NCBI GenBank assembly: GCA_029959085.1
Contig: JARWIR010000011.1
Coordinates: 4,961,840-5,025,839 of the forward strand
DNA: 64,000 bases
Direction: 5' to 3'
From: Nemophila menziesii
Lineage: Eukaryota > Streptophyta > Magnoliopsida > Boraginales > Hydrophyllaceae
The number at the start of each line of letters is the position of its first letter. The first letter of the stretch is position 1. Both the position numbers and the translations under genes were made by a program. Shown piece by piece: positions 10,531-25,428 of this stretch. The notes beneath the pieces are model-generated. The model did not search any database. It saw only the letters and a program-made list of their open reading frames with translations, and had not been told where the DNA came from.

Positions 10531-11747
10531 TTTTTTTATCAATAAATTAAACTTTTACTAAAATAAGCTCAACCTCCAATGTCATTACAACTTTCACCTA
10601 CTAGTGCCGAGCAAATATAAATCGACCTACTTTAACTATTACATAATAAGCCTATTACAATTTTGATCAAAACTAAAGAAAGAAACTCTAGACTATTAGG
10701 CCCAATAAGCTAATTGGACTCTATTTTAATAATAAGAGAATCAGCTTCTTTGCTTTTGTATTTTCTCTTACCCACTTTCACATGTTCTAGAATGTAAATA
10801 CTTTTCCATATATGATCTTCACATAGGAAATTCCCACCATGTTACCTTTCATTTATCTCCCACTATACACAGTATATATAAGTAGTAATAAATGTCCCCA
10901 CAATATCAACAACTTCTACACAATGAATTAAATTAATTATATTAATCAATTCTTCCAAGTATTCAGGATTAACCTTAACATTACACCTCTCAAGCATCTT
11001 CAATAAAATTCGCTTTGTGAAAGAGCAGCTTATAAATAAGTGATTAACTTCTTCTATATTAGCATTGCAGAAACATAAGAGTGGGTTAACTTGCATTTCC
11101 GAACTGAGCATCCTAGCTTTGGTAGATAATCTGTCTTGTAAGCATAACCAAGCAGCAAATGCTTACCTCGGTATACAAGACTTTGTCCATACTAGTTTCC
11201 ACCACTTTACTTCACTCTTCTCAATTGCAATTTTCTCAAGGGTTTTCTTGAAGGAGAAACCACTTATATTACTCTCCTTCCATATAATAATATCATCCCC
11301 ACTTGAAATTTTAATATTACAGATATGAGGGAGTAATTTGCCCACAATAGGAGGCAATTTCCATCTATTACCCCATAGAATGAAGAAATAGTTTTATTAC
11401 AGTTAATGTCATCGTTACTAAGATCAATTCCTAAGAATTCTTGTGAATTTTTTCCACCTAGCCATTTATCCCAAATTAAGAATGTATTCTTACCATTCCT
11501 TATAACATGAGTAATAAAGTAATAAGCTAGGTACTTAATCTTCGAAATCTGATTCCATATTCATGTGTGAGCTAGTTTTATATTCAAGCTCCAGATACAC
11601 CTGCCTTTAATGATATTATGATGAACCCACAAATTTACAAATTGTGTTTTTGTGAGTATATTCTCCAGAAAGTAGCTAAGTGAATGACTTTATTTATATC
11701 TTCAATAATTGGAATACCACAAGACCTCCTTGTACTTTACTAGAGCA
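10531..11747 (-). mobile_element. LINE zf-RVT fragment, unit 3 (pseudogene: stop and frameshift)
   Basis: The frame is split into 11163-11357 and 10863-11111. A nonsense change follows the IPR motif, where the Tyr codon became TAA. A one-base deletion upstream near 11371 shifts the frame before the PPIVGK segment. The C-x-C...H-x4-C ligand region is still readable in the second piece. An antisense frame over 11065-11328 is a shadow only. Confidence 0.83.
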
Positions 11748-12903
11748 AATATTCACTCTTTTTTGTTTTAATAATTTATGTTTGAATTTATTTATATCAA
11801 CAAAAAATAGTTAATTAATTAAACATTTTGCTAATTTTGTTTGACTTGAATATTTTTATAAATAACAATGTATTATGAGGTGAATGATAAGATTGCTGGT
11901 CATGATTTTACAAATATCAGGTATAAATACTTAAAGTATGAAATTAATTGATATCTTTTTATTGTGTTGTCGTGCCTCTTTCTTGTTTTGGTTATTTAAA
12001 GTACCAGTAGCTTTAAAATCCAAGTAACTTAATACTAAATTCATACCAATTAATTATATAATTATGATAAATCTAAATATACTACTTTTCACCATTAACA
12101 TAAATAGAATTTGGAAAATTTAAATATATTTTTACCCTAATCCTATATGAATTATAACTTAGTCCTATAAAAATAAGATATTCCTGAAAAATAAAAAACT
12201 AAATATATAATAATGGATGGAGATTTTGGTGATATAAATAATATGGTTATTTGGAATTCTAATAATTATAAAGTTAATATTTTTTAAGATATAGGGATTA
12301 TATACCATATTTATTAATATATTATACATTTATGTTCTTAAGATTAATATGGATGGTATATTATTAAATTTATTAACCCTGCCTCTTAATTTAAAAAGAT
12401 ATTCTGCATCTTTCAAATTAATATAATAAATGAGTATTTCTATTATTTTTATTATGTCTTGAATATGAAAATGATCTATGTGAACTAAAAACACGATTAA
12501 CTAAGTACGTGGTTTAAAATTCTATGTTTTAGAATTATAGCTTAAATTTAGATTTTATAATGATATAATATTCCATACAACAAGTTTAGTAAAACTAATA
12601 AATTAAAAAAGTAGATAACAAAATTAAGAAACTGTAGTGGTTAAAAACATGATTTAATGCATTTAATAAATAATGAATTACATGGGATGCATTTCGCTCG
12701 ATCTTAATTGCACCCAAACAAGCCTCGCAAAGCTCCGTATAACAACATTCATCCAGGAACCACCAACCATCTATTCAACATATACATATTTAGTCAAAAC
12801 AGTTTATATAATGGAAAAAACTTAAAAAGTATTCATAAACAAATCTTACTAATTGAATCGACTGTGAGTCGGCACTTACTTGGATTTTGATACTCGTATA
12901 ATT

Positions 12904-14176
12904 ATGTATCAATATGCATTTTTCCCTTTTCATAAATGAGTAATTCTATATATCACTCATTTCATACAACCCTCATACCTCCTCTTTTACGTGGTGTGAT
13001 TTGATTGCAAATTATTTAATTTCCAATCAAAGCACGCCATATAAGGAGGTGGTATAAAAAATTATTCTTAAAAAATCAAGAAATATATACGAGCAACATT
13101 AAATCTTATACGAGGATAAAAAATAAGTATAAAATAAAATGCTTATTTTATGAATCGTATTAACTAAAAATATTTAACAACTATACAAGTAAACAAGAAA
13201 CTCATTAACTTCAGTTAACCATATAAACAAACATATAATAATAGAAATTGTACCTATAAAAGAGATTTAAACAACAAGGTATTAAGATATATGCGAGATC
13301 AAATTCATTCTAACACTTACAAAATAATTAAGTTAGATACTTGATAAAACTTAATCACGAAACTTGATATATACATATATTGTGATACATATCGATATCT
13401 GTCAATTACAAATATAGATCTTTCATATAAGATGAGAATTACTAATACTCTAAGATACTTACCATCAAGATCTATTTTAAAAATCTATTACATAACTCAA
13501 AAAAGAAAACAATTAATTATAGGGAAAAAAATAAAATTTTTTTTTTATTTTATTGCATACTAATAATTTTGTTTTATCTTTCTCGAGTTATGTAATAGAT
13601 TTTAAAAATAGATCTTGATGGTATGTATCTTAGAATATTAGTAATTCTCATCATATATGAAATATTTATGGTTGTAATTGAGTAATTTCGATGTGTATCA
13701 ACATATATGTACATATCTAGTTTCGTGATTAAGTTTTATCCATTGTGTAACTTAATTATTTTGTAAGTGTTTGATTGAATTTGATCTCGCTTCTATCGTA
13801 ATACCTTTTTTTAATTTTCTTTATTTGTATATTTTCTATTATTATATGCATGTTTATATGCATAAATGAATTTAATGAGTTTCTTGTTTACTTGTATAAT
13901 TGTTGAATATGTTTGTTAATATGATTCATAAAATAAGCATTTTATTTTATATTAATTTTTTTATCTTCATATAAGATTTAATTTTGCTCATATATATTAT
14001 ATAATCTATAAATAAGAATGCAATATACCACCCCTTATGTGGTGTGGTTTAATTTGAAATGAAATAATTTTCAGTCAAATCACACCACGTAAAATGAGGT
14101 GGTGTAAGGGTTGTAAGAAATGAGTAATATATAGAATTACTTATGTATAAAAAGATAAAAATACATATTGATACAT
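12904..14176. repeat. Long imperfect palindrome, unit 3
   Basis: Arms and nested hairpins are intact. The centre near 13540 differs in length and sequence from units 1 and 2: an extra aattaattatag segment and a longer T run at about 13505-13550. Length variation is concentrated at the hairpin tip. Confidence 0.85.
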
Positions 14177-15589
14177 AAGTAACTTCATAATTAAGTTTAA
14201 AACTACTTATTATTTAAAATTGTCAACACAAAATTGATGCCATCTTTTAAACATTTGCAAAACCAACAACAATCTATCAAATATGATGTAAATAAAAGAT
14301 TAAGGCTATCTTTTGATATATCTATGATTAGAGAGACTAAATATTAAATCAAAGTTAAAATCCAACCAACTAGATATTCATCATCATCAATCGTAAAATA
14401 AAATACATATGCTTCTAAATAATATTGACAAACTATATCTCAATCAAATAATTTTTAGTAAATTATATTGAGCATTAAGAGAAATTGAATTGTAACGGCT
14501 TGGAAGGGAAGCCAAAGAAGAAATGAAAAAGCGCAATCAACTAGAAAGAGAAATTGGATTTGGAAATTAAATTTGAATGGTTTCGAATGAAAAAGAAAGA
14601 GAAGGAAAGAACCCATTAATTTAAATAGTTTCTTTGCGATCATTTAACATAGATATAAATAATGCAACTGAACAATAAAAGTTTGAATTTTATTTACAAA
14701 ATATTTTACTCTTATTATATTTTTTTTGATTATTTTTTAACGGTTTTGAGATTATTATCAAACATGTACTACACAGAAGAAGAAGACTATGGATCCAAAA
14801 ATTTAATCTGGATGTTATTTTGCATGGTTGAAACACACATGACAAGAGCTACAAAAAATACAATTTTACAAACTCGACCATTTAAATCAATCAAAAATTT
14901 ACTCTAACTTAATTACTATTAATGAATACTACATTGACTGAGATAGGGGGTTCTTTGCACGGATCAAAGTTTGATGAATCAAATGATGGATACATAATAA
15001 ACAATATTTTTTATTCACATAATTATGCAAGAATTGAAACACTTACCTAGGATGACTTCAATAGGCTTTGTAGGAACGATCTTAATATAAAAATTTTACA
15101 AACAAAAAATAAGAAGTGACAAAACATACACCATCATATATAAAACAAGACATGGGTGCCTTAGAAAGGGTAGGTTGCCTTGGGAAGTGTCTCCTAAATC
15201 AATTTTTTATGGACTATAAAAAGATGAGCTTGGGTTTAAAATTAAACCTTAATTTGGGTTCTTCTATGGTGGAGAATGGTCTTGTGCAGGCTTGGTGGAA
15301 AGGTGAGTGTGAAGATGGTCGAGAATAGTCATTGGCTGCGGTGGGTGTAAGTGAAAAGAGATGAGATTAGGTTAAAAAATAAACTTTAATTTGGGTTCTT
15401 TTTTTTGCGTGTCATATGGTAATGGAATTATTTTTCCTTTTTTTTATAATGGAATAATGGATTTGCTAATCAGTTTTTTGTATTTTTTAAAATTAAAATA
15501 TAATTAATTAATGAAAAGTGGGGTAAGAAATAATCTTGGCCATCACTTATGTTGGGGGTCAGAATCAATTCTAGCCACCACTGGAGAAA

Positions 15590-16807
15590 TTTTTTTATCA
15601 ATAAATTAAACTTTTACTAAAATAAGCTCAACCTCCAATGTCATTACAACTTTCACCTACTAGTGCCGAGCAAATATAAATTGACCTACTTTAACTATTA
15701 CATAATAAGCCTATTAAAATTTTAATCAAAACTACAGAAAGAAACTCTAGACTATTAGGCACAATAAGCTAATTGGACTCTATTTAAATAATAAGAGAAT
15801 TTGCTTCTTAGCTTTTGTATTTTCTCTTTCCCACTTTCACATGGACTAGAATGTAAATACTTTTCCATATACGATCTTCACATAGGAAATTCCCACCATG
15901 TTACCTTTCATTTATCTCCCACTATACACAGTATATATAAGTAGTAATAAATGTCCCCACAATATCAACAACTTCTACATAATGAATTAAATTAATTATA
16001 TTAATCAATTCTTCCAAGTATGCAGGATTAACCTTAACATTACACCTCTCAAGCATCTTCAATAAAATTCGCTTTGTGAAAGAGCAGCTTATAAATAAGT
16101 GATTAACTTCTTCTATATTAGCATTGCAGAAACATAAGAGTGGGTTAACTTGCATTTCCGAACTGAGCATCCTAGCTTTGGTAGATAATCTGTCTTAAAA
16201 GCATAACCAAGCAGCAAATGCATACCTCGGTATACAAGACTTTATCCATACTAGTTTCCACCACTTTACTTCAGTCTTCTCAACTGCAATTTTCTCAAGG
16301 GTTTTCTTGAAGGAGAAACCACTTATATTACTCTCCTTCCATATAATAATATCATCCCCACTAGAAATTTTAATATTACAGATAGGAGGGAGTAATTTGC
16401 CCACAATAGGAGGCAATTTCCATCTATTACCCCCATAGAATGAAGAAATAGTTTTATTACAGTTAATGTCATCGCTACTAAGATCAATTCCTAATAATTC
16501 TTGTGAATTTTTTCCACCTAGCCATTTATCCCAAATTAAGAATGTATTCTTACCATTCCTTATAACATGAGTAATAAAGTACTAAGCTAGGTACCTGATC
16601 TTCAAAATCTGATTCCATATCCATGTGTGAGCTAGTTTTATATTCAAGCTCCAGATACACCTGCCTTTAATGATATTATGATGAACCCACAAATTTACAA
16701 ATTGTGTTTTTGTGAGTATATTCTCCAGAAAGTAGCTAAGAGACTGACTTTATTTATATCTTCAATAATTGGAATACCACAAGACCTCCTTGTACTTTAC
16801 TAGAGCA
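15590..16807 (-). mobile_element. LINE zf-RVT fragment, unit 4 (pseudogene)
   Basis: Open pieces lie at 16195-16416 and 15922-16170. The WLCF-Q motif is cut by CAA-to-TAA, and a second stop replaces a Tyr codon in the LAYYF segment (gtactaagc at about 16577). Both stops are shared with units 5, 12 and 13, so they arose once and spread with the array. Confidence 0.83.
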
Positions 16808-17970
16808 AATATTCACTCTTTTTTGTTTTAATAATTTATGTTTGAATTTATTTATATCAACAAAAAATAGTTAATTAATTAAACATTTTGCTAATTTGGT
16901 TTGACTTGAATATTTGTATAAATAACAGTGTATTATGAGGTGAATGATAAGATTGCTGGTCATGATTTTACAAATATCAGGTATAAATACTTAAAGTATG
17001 AAATTCTTTGATATCTTTTTACTGTGTTGTCGTGCCTCTTTCTTGTTTTGGTTATTTAAAGTACCAGTAGCTTTAAAATCCAAGTAACTTAATACTAAAT
17101 TCATACCAATTAATTATATAATTATGATAAATCTAAATATACTAATTTTCACCATTAACATAAATAGAATTTGGAAAATTTAAATATATTTTTACCCTAA
17201 TCCTATATGAATTATAACTTAGTCCTATAAAAATAAGACGTGATAATTTTTATTCCTGAAAATAAAAAACTAAATATATAATAATGGATGGAGATTTTGG
17301 TGATATAAATAAGATGGTTATTTGGAATTCTAATAATTATACAGTTAATATTTTTTAAGATATAGGGATTATATACCATATTTATTAATATATTATACAT
17401 TTATGTTCTTAAGATTAATATGGATGGTATATTATTAAGTTTATTAACCCTGCCTCTTAATTTAAAAAGATATTCTGCATCTTTCAAATTAATATAATAA
17501 ATGAGTATTTCTATTATTTTTATTATGTCTTGAATATGAAAATGATCTATGTGAACTAAAAACACGATTAACTAAGTAAGTGGATTAAAATTCTATGTTT
17601 TAGAATTATAGCTGAAATTTAGATTTTATAATGATATAATATTCCATACAACAAGTTTAGTAAAACTAATAAATTCAAAAAGTAGATAACAAAATTAAGA
17701 ACCTGTAGTGGTTAAAAACATGATTTAATGCATTTAATAAATAATGAATTACATGGGTTGCATTCGCTCGATCTTAATTGCACCCAAACAAGCCTCGCAA
17801 AGCTCCGTATAACATTCATCCAGGAACCACCAACCATCTATTCAACATATACATATTTAGTCAAAACGGTTTATATAATGGAAAAAACTTAAAAAGTATT
17901 CATAAACAAATCTTACTAATTGAATCGATTGTGAGTTGGCACTTACTTGGATTCTGATACTCGTATAATT

Positions 17971-19241
17971 ATGTATCAATATGCATTTTTCCCTATACAT
18001 AAATGATTAATTCTATATATCACTCATTTCATACAACCCTCATACCTCCTCTTTTACGTGGTGTGATTTGATTGCAAATTATTTAATTTCCAATCAAAGC
18101 ACGCCATATAAGGAGGTAGTATAAAAAATTATTCTTAAAAAATCAAGAAATATATACGAGCAACATTAAATCTTATACGAGGATAAGAAAAATATAAAAT
18201 AAAATGCTTATTTTATGAATCGTATTAACTAAAAATATTTAACAATTATACAAGTAAACAAGAAACTCATTATCTTCAGTTATCCATATAAACAAACATA
18301 TAATAATAGAAATTGTACCTATAAAAGAGATTTAAACAACAAGGTATTAAGATAGATGCAAGATCAAATTCATTCTAACACTTACAAAATAATTAAGTTA
18401 GATACTTGATAAAACTTAATCACGAAACTTGATATATACATATATTGTGATACATATCGATATTCGTCAATTACAAACATAGATCTTTCATATAAGATGA
18501 GAATTACTAATACTCTAAGATACTTACCATCAAGATCTATTTTAAAAATCTATTACATAACTCAAAAAAGATAAAAATAATTATAGAGAAAAAATAAAAT
18601 AATTTTTTTATTTTATTGCATACTAATAATTTTATTTTATCTTTCTCGAGTTATGTAATAGATTTTAAAAATAGATCTTGATGGTATGTATCTTAGAATA
18701 TTAGTAATTCTCATCATATATGAAATATTTATGGTTGTAATTGAGTAATTTCGATGTGTATCAACATATATGTACATATCCAGTTTCGTGATTAACTTTT
18801 ATCCATTGTGTAACTTAATTATTTTGTAAGTGTTTGATTGAATTTGATCTCGCTTCTATCGTAATACCTTTTTTTTAAATTTTCTTTATTGGTATATTTT
18901 CTATTATTATATGTATGTTTATATGAATAAATGAATTTAATGAGTTTCTTGTTTATTTGTATAATTGTTGAATATGTTTGTTAATATGATTCATAAAATA
19001 AGCATTTTATTTTATATTAATTTTTTTATCTTCATATAAGATTTAATTTTGCTCATATATATTATATAATCTATAAATAAGAATGCAATATACCACCCCT
19101 TATGTGGTGTGGTTTAATTTGAAATGAAATAATTTTCAGTCAAATCACACCATGTAAAATGGGGTGGTGTAAGGGTTGTACGAAATGAGTAATATATAGA
19201 ATTGCTTATTCATAAAAATATAAAAAAACATATTGATACAT
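17971..19241. repeat. Long imperfect palindrome, unit 4
   Basis: Arms run from atgtatcaat at 17971 to attgatacat ending at 19241, with nested hairpins at the usual offsets. The centre reads attatagagaaaaaataaaat, a form shared with units 5 and 12. Confidence 0.85.
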
Positions 19242-20681
19242 AAGTAACTTCATAATTAAGTTTAAAACTACTTATTATTTAAAATTGTCAACACAAAATT
19301 GAGGCCATCTTTTAAACATTTGCAAAACCAACAACAATCTATCAAATATGATGTAAATAAAATATTAAGGCTATCTTTTGATATATCTATGATTAGAGAG
19401 ACTAAATATTAAATCAAAGTTAAAATCCAACCAAATAGATATTCATCATCATCAATCGTAAAATAAAATACATATGCTTCTAAAGAATATTGACAAACAA
19501 TATCTCAATCAAATAATTTTTAGTAAATTACATTGAGCATTAAGAGAAATTGAATTTTAACGGCTTGGAAGGGAAGCCAAAGAAGAAATGAAAAAGCGCA
19601 ATCAACTAGAAAGAGAAATTGGATTTGGAAATTAAATTTGAATGGTTTCGAATGAAAAAGAAAGAGAAGGAAAGAAACCATTAATTTAAATAGTTTCTTT
19701 GCGATCATTTAACATAGATATAAATAATGCAACTGAATAATAAAAGTTTGAATTTTATTTACAAAATATTTTACTCTTATTATATTTTTTTTGATTATTT
19801 TTTAACGGTTTTGAGATTATTATCAAACATGTACTACACAGAAGAAGAAGACTATGGATCCGAAAATTTAATCTGGATGTTATTTTGCATGGTTGAAACA
19901 CACATGACAAGCGCTACAAAAATACAATTTTACAAACTCGACCATCTAAATCAATAAAAAATTTACTCTAACTTAATTACTATTAATGAATTCTACATTG
20001 ACTGAGATAGGGGGTTCTTTGCACGGATCAAAGTTTGATGAATCAAATGATGGATACATAATAAACAATATTTATTATTCACATAATTGAGCAAGAATTG
20101 AAAAACGTACCTAGGATGACTTCAATAGGCTTTGTAGGAACGATCTTAATCTAAAAATTTTAAAAACAAAAAATAAGAAGTGACAAAACATACACATTCA
20201 TATATAAAACAAGATATGGGTACCTTAGAAAGGGTAGGTTGCCTTGGGAAGTGTCTCCTAAATCAATTGTTTATGGACTGTAAAAAGATGAGCTCGGGTT
20301 TAAAATTAAACCTTAATTTGGGTTCTTCTATGGTGGAGAATGGTCTTGTGCAGCCTTGGTGGAAAGGTGAGTGTGAAGATGGTCGAGAATAGTCATTGGC
20401 GGCCGTGGCTGTAAGTGAAAAGAGATGAGATTAGGTTAAAAATAAACTTTAATTTGGGTTCCTTTTGTTTTTGCGTGTCTTATGGTGATTGAATTATTTT
20501 TCCTTCTTTTTATAATGGAATAATGGATTTGCTAATCAGTTTTTTGTTTGATGTTTGGGTATTAAATATATATATTTTTTAAAATTAAAATATAATTAAT
20601 TAATGAAAAGAGGGGTCAGAAATAATCTTGGCCATCACTTATGTTGGGGTCAGAATCAATTCTAGCCACCACTGGAGAATG

Positions 20682-21899
20682 TTTTTTTATCAATAAATTA
20701 AACTTTTACTAAAATAAGCTCAACCTCCAATGTCATTACAACTTTCACCTACTAGTGCCGAGCAAATATAAATCGACCTACTTTAACTATTACATAATAA
20801 GCCTATTAAAATTTTAATCAAAACTACAGAAAGAAACTCTAGACTATTAGGCACAATAAGCTAATTGGACTCTATTTAAATAATAAGAGAATCTGCTTCT
20901 TAGCTTTTGTATTTTCTCTTTCCCACTTTCACATGGACTAGAATGTAAATACTTTTCCATATATGATCTTCACATAGGAAATTCCCACCATGTTACCTTT
21001 CATTTATCTCCCACTATACACAGTATATATAAGTAGTAATAAATGTCCCCACAATATCAACAACTTCTACATAATGAATTAAATTAATTATATTAATCAA
21101 TTCTTCCAAGTATGCATGATTAACCTTAACATTACACCTCTCAAGCATCTTCAATAAAATTCGCTTTTAGAAAGAGCAGCTTATAAATAAGTGATTAACT
21201 TCTTCTATATTAGCATTGCAGAAACATAACAGTGGGTTAACTTGCATTTCCGAACTGAGCATCCTAGCTTTGGTAGATAATCTGTCTTAAAAGCATAACC
21301 AAGCAGCAAATGCATACCTCGGTATACAAGACTTTATCCATACTAGTTTCCACCACTTTACTTCAGTCTTCTCAACTGCAATTTTCTCAAGGGTTTTCTT
21401 GAAGGAGAAACCACTTATATTACTCTCCTTCCATATAATAATATCATCCCCACTAGAAATTTTAATATTACAGATAGGAGGGAGTAATTTGCCCACAATA
21501 GGAGGCAATTTCCATCTATTACCCCCATAGAATGAAGAAATAGTTTTATTACAGTTAATGTCATCGCTACTAAGATCAATTCCTAATAATTCTTGTGAAT
21601 TTTTTCCACCTAGCCATTTATCCCAAATTAAGAATGTATTCTTACCATTCCTTATAACATGAGTAATAAAGTACTAAGCTAGGTACCTGATCTTCAAAAT
21701 CTGATTCCATATCCATGTGTGAGCTAGTTTTATATTCAAGCTCCAGATACACCTGCCTTTAATGATATTATGATGAACCCACAAATTTACAAATTGTGTT
21801 TTTGTGAGTATATTCTCCAGAAAGTAGCTAAGAGACTGACTTTATTTATATCTTCAATAATTGGAATACCACAAGACCTCCTTGTACTTTACTAGAGCA
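20682..21899 (-). mobile_element. LINE zf-RVT fragment, unit 5 (pseudogene, extra stop)
   Basis: The longest clean piece is 21287-21508. Beyond the WLCF-stop shared with unit 4, this copy has a further stop in the ligand-side segment (cttttagaaag at about 21167), which destroys the SFTKR stretch. That stop recurs only in unit 13 (27030-27045). Confidence 0.83.
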
Positions 21900-23062
21900 A
21901 ATATTCACTCTTTTTTGTTTTAATAATTTATGTTTGAATTTATTTATATCAACAAAAAATAGTTAATTAGTTAAACATTTTGCTAATTTGGTTTGACTTG
22001 AATATTTTTATAAATAACAGTGTATTATGAGGTGAATGATAAGATTGCTGGTCATGATTTTACAAATATCAGGTATAAATACTTAAAGTATGAAATTCTT
22101 TGATATCTTTTTACTGTGTTGTCGTGCCTCTTTCTTGTTTTGGTTATTTAAAGTACCAGTAGCTTTAAAATCCAAGTAACTTAATACTAAATTCATACCA
22201 ATTAATTATATAATTATGACAAATCTAAATATACTAATTTTCACCATTAACATAAATAGAATTTGGAAAATTTAAATATATTTTTACCCTAATCCTATAT
22301 GAATTATAACTTAGTCCTATAAAAATAAGACGTGATAATTTTTATTCCTGAAAATAAAAAACTAAATATATAATAATGGATGGAGATTTTGGTGATATAA
22401 ATAAGATGGTTATTTGGAATTCTAATAATTATACAGTTAATATTTTTTAAGATATAGGGATTATATACCATATTTATTAATATATTATACATTTATGTTC
22501 TTAAGATTAATATGGATGGTATATTATTAAGTTTATTAACCTTGCCTCTTAATTTAAAAAGATATTCTGCATCTTTCAAATTAATATAATAAATGAGTAT
22601 TTCTATTATTTTTATTATGTCTTGAATATGAAAATGATCTATGTGAACTAAAAACACGATTAACTAAGTAAGTGGATTAAAATTCTATGTTTTAGAATTA
22701 TAGCTGAAATTTAGATTTTATAATGATATAATATTCCATACAACAAGTTTAGTAAAACTAATAAATTCAAAAAGTAGATAACAAAATTAAGAACCTGTAG
22801 TGGTTAAAAACATGATTTAATGCATTTAATAAATAATGAATTACATGGGTTGCATTCGCTCGATCTTAATTGCACCCAAACAAGCCTCGCAAAGCTCCGT
22901 ATAACATTCATCCAGGAACCACCAACCACCTATTCAACATATACATATTTAGTCAAAACGGTTTATATAATGGAAAAAACTTAAAAAGTATTCATAAACA
23001 AATCTTACTAATTGAATCGATTGTGAGTCGGCACTTACTTGGATTTTGATACTCGTATAATT

Positions 23063-24332
23063 ATGTATCAATATGCATTTTTCCCTATTCATAAATGATT
23101 AATTCTATATATCACTCATTTCATACAACCCTCATACCTCCTCTTTTACGTGGTGTGATTTGATTGCAAATTATTTAATTTCCAATCAAAGCACGCCATA
23201 TAAGGAGGTAGTATAAAAAATTATTCTTAAAAAATCAAGAAATATATACGAGCAACATTAAATCTTATACGAGGATAAGAAAAATATAAAATAAAATGCT
23301 TATTTTATGAATCGTATTAACTAAAAATATTTAACAATTATACAAGTAAACAAGAAACTCATTATCTTCAGTTATCCATATAAACAAACATATAATAATA
23401 GAAATTGTACCTATAAAAGAGATTTAAACAATAAGGTATTAAGATAGATGCAAGATCAAATTCATTCTAACACTTACAAAATAATTAAGTTAGATACTTG
23501 ATAAAACTTAATCACGAAACTTGATATATACATATATTGTGATACATATCGATATTCGTCAATTACAAACATAGATCTTTCATATAAGATGAGAATTACT
23601 AATACTCTAAGATACTTACCATCAAGATCTATTTTAAAAATCTATTACATAACTCAAAAAAGATAAAAATAATTATAGAGAAAAAAATAAAATAATTTTT
23701 TTATTTTATTGCATACTAATAATTTTATTTTATCTTTCTCGAGTTATGTAATAGATTTTAAAAATAGATCTTGATGGTATGTATCTTAGAATATTAGTAA
23801 TTCTCATCATATATGAAATATTTATGGTTGTAATCGAGTAATTTCGATGTGTATCAACATATATGTACATATCCAGTTTCGTGATTAACTTTTATCCATT
23901 GTGTAACTTAATTATTTTGTAAGTGTTTGATTGAATTTGATCTCGCTTCTATCGTAATACCTTTTTTTTAAATTTTCTTTATTGGTATATTTTCTATTAT
24001 TATGTATGTTTATATGAATAAATGAATTTAATGAGTTTCTTGTTTACTTGTATAATTGTTGAATATGTTTGTTAATATGATTCATAAAATAAGCATTTTA
24101 TTTTATATTAATTTTTTTATCTTCATATAAGATTTAATTTTGCTCATATATATTATATAATCTATAAATAAGAATGCAATATACCACCCCTTATGTGGTG
24201 TGGTTTAATTTGAAATGAAATAATTTTCAGTCAAATCACACCATGTAAAATGGGGTGGTGTAAGGGTTGTACGAAATGAGTAATATATAGAATTGCTTAT
24301 TCATAAAAATATAAAAATACATATTGATACAT
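23063..24332. repeat. Long imperfect palindrome, unit 5
   Basis: Complete arms and nested hairpins. Centre near 23698, with the gagaaaaaaataaaat form. A 3-base loss in the right arm (attattatgtatg near 23996) is the main private difference I could see. Confidence 0.85.
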
Positions 24333-25428
24333 AAGTAACTTCATAATTAAGTTTAAAACTACTTATTATTTAAAATTGTCAACACAAAATTGAGGCCATC
24401 TTTTAAACATTTGCAAAACCAACAACAATCTATCAAATATGATGTAAATAAAAGATTAAGGCTATCTTTTGATATATCTATGATTAGAGAGACTAAATAT
24501 TAAATCAAAGTTAAAATCCAACCAAATAGATATTCATCATCATCAATCGTAAAATAAAATACATATGCTTCTAAATAATATTGACAAAATATATATCTAT
24601 CAAATAATTTTTAGTAAATTACATTGAGCATTAAGAGAAATTGAATTGTAACGGCTTGGAAGGGAAGCCAAAGAAGAAATGAAAAAGCGCAATCAACTAG
24701 AAAGAGAAATTGGATTTGGGAATTAAATTTGAATGGTTTCGAATGAAAAATAAAGAGAAGGAAAGAAACCATTAATTTAAATAGTTTCTTTGCGATCATT
24801 TAACATAGATATAAATAATGCAACTGAACAATAAAAGTTTGAATTTTTTTTACAAAATATTCTACTCTTATTATATTTTTTTTGATTATTTTTTAACGGT
24901 TTTTAGATTATTGTCAAACATGTACTACATAGAAGAAGAAGACTATGGATCCGAAAATTTAATCTGCATGTTATTTTGCATTGTTGAAACACACATGACA
25001 AGAGCTACAAAAAATACAATTTTACAAACTCGACCATTTAAATCAATCAAAAATTTACTCTAACTTAATTACTATTAATGAATACTACATTGGCTTAGAT
25101 AGGGAGTTCTTTGCACGGATCAAATTTTTATGAATCAAATGATGGATACATAATAAACAATATTTATTATTCACATAATTGAGCAAGAAAAACGTACCTA
25201 GGATTACTTCAATAGGCTTTGTAGGAACTATATTAATCTAAAAATTTTACAAACAAAAAATAAGAAGTGACAAAACATACACAATCATATATAAAACAAG
25301 ACATGGGTACCTTAGAAAGGGTAGGTTGCCTTGGGAAGTGTCTCCTAAATCAATTGTTTATGGACTGTAAAAAGATGAGCTCGGGTTTAAAATTAAACCT
25401 TAATTTGGGTTCTTCTATGGTGGAGAAT

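Larger units (their letters stand above)
10190..15277 (-). repeat. Macrosatellite unit 3 (type A)
   Basis: 5,088 bp. Private markers are a one-base loss in the C run at about 11371 (accccatag instead of acccccatag), a TAT-to-TAA change in the LINE frame at about 11165, and loss of about 13 bp near 12177 (aaataagatattcctg). All three recur in unit 11 in the inverted block. That is strong evidence that the two units are copies from one duplication. Confidence 0.93.
15278..20341 (-). repeat. Macrosatellite unit 4 (type B)
   Basis: 5,064 bp. Private markers are a deletion near 15480 that removes about 26 bp of the tttgatgtttgggtatt segment present elsewhere, a shortened ttttttttgcgtgtcatatgg variant near 15400, and two LINE stop codons. 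The same deletion and variant appear in the inverted block near 32717 and 32783, identifying the matching unit 12. Confidence 0.93.
20342..25428 (-). repeat. Macrosatellite unit 5 (chimeric: type C LINE half, type D distal half)
   Basis: 5,087 bp. The LINE half carries unit-4-like stops plus an extra one. The tail beyond about 24.6-24.75 kb instead carries D-type markers: the gaaaaataaagag variant near 24747, the MYYIEEEDYG-coding variant and a caagaatag end at 25470. This places a switch point inside the second spacer. A unique ttgacaaaatatatatc sequence near 24581 lies close to the switch. Confidence 0.9.

Noticed and set aside
11065..11328. 87-codon plus-strand frame in unit 3
   Set aside because: Antisense shadow of the LINE zf-RVT region.
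17212..17400. 62-codon Ile/Tyr/Asn-rich frame in units 4, 5, 12 and 13
   Set aside because: Low-complexity AT-rich DNA; the frame exists only where a one-base difference in an A run opens it.
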